Source: DATIBL01 sp035457505 (GTDB taxonomy: Bacteria > Patescibacteriota > Minisyncoccia > Phycocordibacterales > UBA6899). From it: DNA of 6,971 nt. The DNA is taken from assembly GCA_035457505.1 (NCBI GenBank), contig DATIBL010000077.1:1-6971 (forward strand), written 5' to 3'. The notes beneath the pieces were generated by a model. That model was given only the letters and a program-made list of their open reading frames with translations, searched no databases and was not told the origin of the DNA. A program made the position numbers and the translations under genes. Positions 4,846 through 6,971 of the stretch are shown piece by piece. Each line of letters begins with the position of its first letter. Within the stretch, counting starts at the first letter, position 1.

Positions 4846-5166
4846 ATGACCGGAAAGATGTGGCTTTGGGTGGTATACCTGCTTCAGTTGGCCGGCGTTA
4901 TCTTCGGGTTCATTCCCTGGATCATCGGGATTGTGATCTGGATGGTCCAGGGAGGCGATATGGAAAATGCGATCTACGGCATTTCGCATCGCCGCTGGCA
5001 GAATCTGATCTTTTGGATCGCATTCGGAGGCATGATCGCGACGATGCTGCTCATGTCTGTCGGGGTCGGTGTCGTAGCTCAAACCATTCTCGTTGTCGTT
5101 CTCTTGGTATGCATCGTGTACGGGATGTTCTGCCTTTCTGTCACCCGTCCGCCGATGCGCGTGTAA
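4846..5166 (+). CDS. Small multi-span membrane protein, 106 aa, COG3671/DUF4870-like
   Basis: The protein is almost entirely hydrophobic. A first segment spans residues 6-34 (VVYLLQLAGVIFGFIPWIIG), followed by a loop with GGDMEN and then SHRRWQNLIFW (47-57). Further spans lie at about 52-72 and 76-97, and the C-terminus is short and basic. The order of Tyr-Leu-Leu helix, Pro/Gly turn, short acidic loop, Ser-His-x-x-x-Gln and Phe-Trp resembles the COG3671/DUF4870 type of predicted membrane proteins, where SHxxxQxxTFW follows the first hairpin. That assignment is from memory of the pattern. AAGGAG at 4834-4839, 6 nt before the ATG, fixes the start. The gene has its own promoter and terminator, so it is monocistronic. 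Its role in this family is not established. Confidence 0.85.
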   Translation: MTGKMWLWVVYLLQLAGVIFGFIPWIIGIVIWMVQGGDMENAIYGISHRRWQNLIFWIAFGGMIATMLLMSVGVGVVAQTILVVVLLVCIVYGMFCLSVTRPPMRV

Positions 5167-5176
5167 CCACACGCAC

Positions 5177-5205
5177 AAACGACCAACTACAGTTGGTCGT
5201 TTTTT
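5177..5205 (+). terminator. Terminator of the 106-aa gene, between convergent genes
   Basis: An eleven-pair perfect stem (5177-5187 with 5192-5202) closes a TACA loop and runs into a T-tract to 5205. The minus side has only TTTG after the stem, so termination of the convergent gene ending at 5213 by the same hairpin is possible but weaker. Confidence 0.9.
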
Positions 5206-5212
5206 CGTTCGG

Positions 5213-5641
5213 TTATTCGCCTTGGAATCGATCCGCGCACTGGTCGATGAAGTCTCTCGGATACACGGTGCGGAGCATCGCACACCACTCGCGCCGCCAC
5301 GCCTCCTCCGGGACGTCGATCTTCCACGGATCGTTCGAGTTGAACTTTGCCGCGTGAACGAGCGCGCCGTCTTTTGCGATGTGCATATGCACGATCGAAT
5401 AAAGCGGGACCGCGGAAGCAGCTCCGGCGATGATGACGAGATTCGCCATATCCTCGCGCACTTCACAGAGCGGTTCGTTCATGGCCGCGATCTGTGCCTC
5501 CAGGCGCGGCCCGAGTTCGGCCGCAACATACGCTTCGACGGCACGGGAAAAGTCGGGTGCGCAGCGCGGGGAAGCATTTCCGGCTGCGAGGCTTGGGAGT
5601 GCGAGGAACCACGCAAGGATCGCAATGTATCGAATGTTCAT
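5213..5641 (-). CDS. Exported four-cysteine protein, 142 aa, unknown
   Basis: The N-terminus is a typical Sec signal peptide: MNIR, hydrophobic core YIAILAWFLALPSLA, and likely cleavage near residue 20-23 (AAGNA before SPRC). There is no lipobox with Cys at the expected place. The mature part of about 119 residues contains exactly four cysteines (27, 59, 120, 135), compatible with two disulfides outside the cytoplasm. The fold looks mixed: a helix rich in Ala/Glu (33-53), hydrophobic strands (LVIIAGAAS, VPLYSIVHMHI), then DPWKIDVPEEAWRREW and a C-terminal CADRFQGE. No enzyme motif is recognised. The ATG at 5641 lacks a strong Shine-Dalgarno, but the signal peptide begins exactly there. It converges with the 106-aa gene and is divergent to the 135-aa gene. 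Confidence 0.85.
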   Translation of the reverse strand: MNIRYIAILAWFLALPSLAAGNASPRCAPDFSRAVEAYVAAELGPRLEAQIAAMNEPLCEVREDMANLVIIAGAASAVPLYSIVHMHIAKDGALVHAAKFNSNDPWKIDVPEEAWRREWCAMLRTVYPRDFIDQCADRFQGE

Positions 5642-5669
5642 TTGTTCGCCGTCTGTCAGATCTCGCCAT

Positions 5670-5699
5670 ACGATAGTGCCTGAGCTATCGCTCCGTCAA
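5670..5699 (-). promoter_or_regulatory. Promoter with overlapping dyad upstream of the exported protein gene
   Basis: On the minus strand TTGACG (plus 5694-5699) is followed after 18 nt by TATCGT (5670-5675). An inverted repeat CGATAG/CTATCG (5671-5676 and 5685-5690, 8 nt apart) covers the spacer and -10, where an operator would sit. Promoter and dyad are seen directly; regulation is inferred. Confidence 0.5.
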
Positions 5700-5726
5700 T
5701 TGGTCGATGCGGAAGTGTGCGGCGCG

Positions 5727-5735
5727 TGGTAGAGT
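5727..5735 (+). promoter_or_regulatory. Possible extended -10 promoter of the 135-aa gene
   Basis: TGG followed by TAGAGT (5730-5735) gives an extended -10 without a good -35. The expected start is near 5742, about 19 nt before the start codon at 5761. It is of the same type as the element upstream of 4846. Confidence 0.35.
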
Positions 5736-5760
5736 CGGACGAGAAGTGCTGGAGTTCACC

Positions 5761-6168
5761 ATGTTCACAAATGGGAGCGATGTGCTCCGTGCGGGGCATA
5801 CCGTGTTGGCCCTCGGGCTCGTCGGAGCGGCGAAGCGGGTCGGACTTATTCCGGTCGATCATGTTCGGTACGTGCCGATCCGCCCGAACGACATCATGGT
5901 TCCGCTCGATATCTACAAGCAGCAATTGCTGGTCTTTCCCGCTGTTCTCGCATTCGTTTGGTTCATGGAAGGTTTCCTTTGGGCGCTCACGGCTGGGCTC
6001 GGATGGATGCTCTTCATGTTTCTTTTGGGCGGCTGGCTGGCGCGGCAGATCCTGGAGCGTGACCTAGAAAAGGCGCTCAGACGGATGACACCAGACGAAA
6101 TGCTCCGGTATCGATCCGATCTTCGACGCCCAAGGGGAGGCGGCAGGTCCCCGCCGATGAGCCCTTGA
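5761..6168 (+). CDS. Membrane protein with two central spans, 135 aa, unknown
   Basis: The start at ATG 5761 is chosen because GGAG (5751-5754) lies 6 nt before it; the frame is open to 5707, but no ribosome-binding site supports that. Residues 1-52 are moderately polar (GHTVLALGLVGAAKRVGLIP, then VRYVPIRPNDIMVPLDIYK). Residues 54-73 and 75-94 are two membrane segments (LLVFPAVLAFVWF; LWALTAGLGWMLFMFLLGGW), likely a hairpin with both ends in the cytoplasm. An amphipathic, charged helix follows (RQILERDLEKALRRMTPDEM), and then a basic Pro/Gly-rich tail (RRPRGGGRSPP). The fold is compatible with a membrane anchor or scaffold. No family is recognised. Its stop codon overlaps the -35 box of the next promoter. 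Confidence 0.8.
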   Translation: MFTNGSDVLRAGHTVLALGLVGAAKRVGLIPVDHVRYVPIRPNDIMVPLDIYKQQLLVFPAVLAFVWFMEGFLWALTAGLGWMLFMFLLGGWLARQILERDLEKALRRMTPDEMLRYRSDLRRPRGGGRSPPMSP

Positions 6169-6193
6169 CAGAATATCGAATATCGTATACGAT
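6165..6193 (+). promoter_or_regulatory. Strong promoter with palindromic -10 region upstream of the 74-aa gene
   Basis: A perfect TTGACA (6165-6170) is followed after 17 nt by TACGAT (6188-6193). The -35 contains the TGA stop of the preceding gene. The -10 forms the right half of a perfect 12-bp palindrome ATCGTATACGAT (6182-6193), and the spacer begins with the tandem repeat GAATATC GAATATC (6171-6184). This arrangement resembles an operator overlapping a promoter. Confidence 0.7.
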
Positions 6194-6230
6194 GAGGGTC
6201 GAGTTCGTTATTCATTCGTGCCCAAACCAC

Positions 6231-6258
6231 ACAGCGCTACGGCGCTGTTCATTTTGTC
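6231..6258 (+). promoter_or_regulatory. Leader hairpin upstream of the 74-aa gene, possible attenuator
   Basis: A perfect seven-pair stem ACAGCGC/GCGCTGT (6231-6237, 6242-6248) closes a TACG loop and is followed by TCATTTTGTC. The T-tract is interrupted, so it may be a weak terminator (attenuator) or simply a stable 5' structure. It sits 20 nt before the Shine-Dalgarno. Confidence 0.4.
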
Positions 6259-6284
6259 TCACAAAGGAAAGGAGGAAGTATCGC

Positions 6285-6509
6285 ATGATCGCAAGTATGG
6301 ACGAAGTGTTCGCTGTGCAGCGCGCAGGGGAGTCTCAAAAGAGCGACACGAGCAAAGCGGATCTCGTGCTGGAGGTTCAAACAGCCGCTGGCCGCGCTTT
6401 TCTCGAGATGTCTGCAGTCTATCTCAATCTCTCTCACAGGTTGCAGAACATTATCGTCAAGGAGATGCACGAGATCGGTGACGCGATCATCGATCACAGT
6501 ATGAAATAG
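6285..6509 (+). CDS. Small helical cytoplasmic protein, 74 aa, unknown
   Basis: AAGGAGG (6269-6275) lies 9 nt before ATG 6285, inside a longer purine run. An internal Met at codon 5 is an alternative start. The protein reads MIASMDEVFAVQRAGE, a polar linker (SQKSDTSKAD, 18-27), and one long predicted helix (LVLEVQTAAGRAFLEMSAVY, then LNLSHRLQNIIVKEMHEIGD and AIIDHSMK). Heptad-like spacing of Leu, Ile and Val suggests an oligomerising amphipathic helix. No Cys, no membrane span, and no recognised family. A strong promoter, a leader hairpin and an own terminator make this a discrete, probably well-expressed unit. Size and layout would suit a small regulator or an antitoxin-like protein, but no partner gene is adjacent and I do not claim that function. 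Confidence 0.75.
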   Translation: MIASMDEVFAVQRAGESQKSDTSKADLVLEVQTAAGRAFLEMSAVYLNLSHRLQNIIVKEMHEIGDAIIDHSMK

Positions 6510-6522
6510 GGCACCACGCCCG

Positions 6523-6549
6523 AACCGCGTACAACGCGGTTTTTGTTTT
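6523..6549 (+). terminator. Terminator of the 74-aa gene
   Basis: A seven-pair stem AACCGCG/CGCGGTT (6523-6529, 6535-6541) closes a TACAA loop and is followed by a T-rich tract to 6549. It lies 13 nt after the stop codon. GCACCA (6511-6516) and TGGTGC (6549-6554) could form an outer stem around it. Confidence 0.9.
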
Positions 6550-6569
6550 GGTGCACGATGCTGCGTGCG

Positions 6570-6944
6570 CTACATCGTGACGCCCTTTTCAAAATCGCGG
6601 CGGATGCGGATCGCGTGCATATGGAAATGTCCGGGAATCGATTTCCGCGTCGCGGTGTTTTCGAAAAAGATGTCGTAATCGTTCGCGACTTCTTTCTTCA
6701 CTGTGTAGAGCTCGTGATGCTCCGGGACAGTGAGATGGTCTTCGTCGGCGTGCCGTTTCAGGATGATGAGATGATGCGTCTTGGTGATGCGGTCGTATGG
6801 GAATTCGTTCGGGACGACCCGCCAGAAATCAAATTCGATCAACGGCTGTGCATGGCAGCAGTAGCAGTATCCCGGCTCGGCTTTGGCCATGTGATGCCGA
6901 TACGCCTTTTCCGACTCCGGCTTGCGGAGCGTCATATGTTCCAT
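6570..6944 (-). CDS. HIT-superfamily protein with N-terminal Cys cluster, 124 aa
   Basis: The C-terminal HFHMHAI (residues 106-112) fits the histidine-triad signature H-x-H-x-H-x-x with hydrophobic x. In HIT enzymes the middle His, here 108, is the nucleophile for hydrolysis or transfer of nucleotidyl groups. Upstream, VVPNEFPYDRITKTHHLIILKRHAD (44-68) matches the family's first strand pair (N-x-F-P-Y, then PKRH-like LKRH). An N-terminal CYCCH (27-31) together with nearby His residues could bind a metal, as some HIT/GalT relatives do, but this is an inference. The substrate cannot be read from sequence. Start 6944 is supported by GGTGAT just upstream; a second Met at 6935 is an alternative, and TGATACAAT overlapping the start could be an extended -10, which would give a leaderless message. 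No minus-strand terminator is evident. Confidence 0.85.
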   Translation of the reverse strand: MEHMTLRKPESEKAYRHHMAKAEPGYCYCCHAQPLIEFDFWRVVPNEFPYDRITKTHHLIILKRHADEDHLTVPEHHELYTVKKEVANDYDIFFENTATRKSIPGHFHMHAIRIRRDFEKGVTM

Positions 6945-6971
6945 TGTATCACCCAGCGTGATTGACCGAGC

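Noticed and set aside
6543..6965. 140-codon plus-strand frame opposite the HIT gene
   Set aside because: Complement of a gene with a canonical HIT motif; no start signal of its own.

Overview
The window looks like a piece of a bacterial chromosome with small, tightly packed genes. It joins the end of tuf and a shortened S10 ribosomal-protein cluster (rpsJ, rplC, rplD, rplW, rplB) to a run of short, mostly unrecognised genes. Bacterial-type ribosomal proteins, TTGACA/TATAAT-like promoters, Shine-Dalgarno sites and U-tract terminators place it in Bacteria. TGA, TAG and TAA all act as stops, so the standard code 11 fits. The S10 cluster ends after rplB, with no rpsS, and the following genes are tiny and hypothetical. 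This suggests a divergent, small-genome lineage such as the Candidate Phyla Radiation/Patescibacteria. That placement is an inference; I saw no decisive marker.

Positions 1-3611 (+ strand) hold the 3' end of tuf, then rpsJ, rplC, rplD, rplW and rplB. Intervals are short except for a 275-nt gap between rpsJ and rplC. That gap is not a credible gene. It can fold into at least three stems: 768-836, 910-972 (8+8+5 bp) and 978-991. It also carries duplicated arms that allow competing pairings, and rplC then starts with no Shine-Dalgarno sequence. This candidate cis-regulatory leader, placed inside the S10 operon, is the most interesting item in the window.

Positions 3612-3860 follow rplB. They hold a 105-nt element with nested stems (3613-3717), a UUCG-tetraloop bidirectional terminator (3742-3775) and a second bidirectional terminator (3831-3856).

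Positions 3861-6971 are a series of independent small transcription units, most with recognisable promoters and terminators. On the minus strand are a two-gene unit (156-aa unknown protein plus 49-aa single-span membrane protein), a 22-aa Lys-rich protein, a 142-aa exported four-Cys protein and a 124-aa HIT-superfamily protein. On the plus strand are a 106-aa multi-span membrane protein, a 135-aa membrane protein and a 74-aa helical protein. The last is preceded by a strong promoter containing a perfect 12-bp palindrome and by a leader hairpin. The accessory genes mostly have strong Shine-Dalgarno sites, whereas most of the ribosomal-protein genes do not. I saw no tRNA, rRNA, CRISPR array or insertion sequence.
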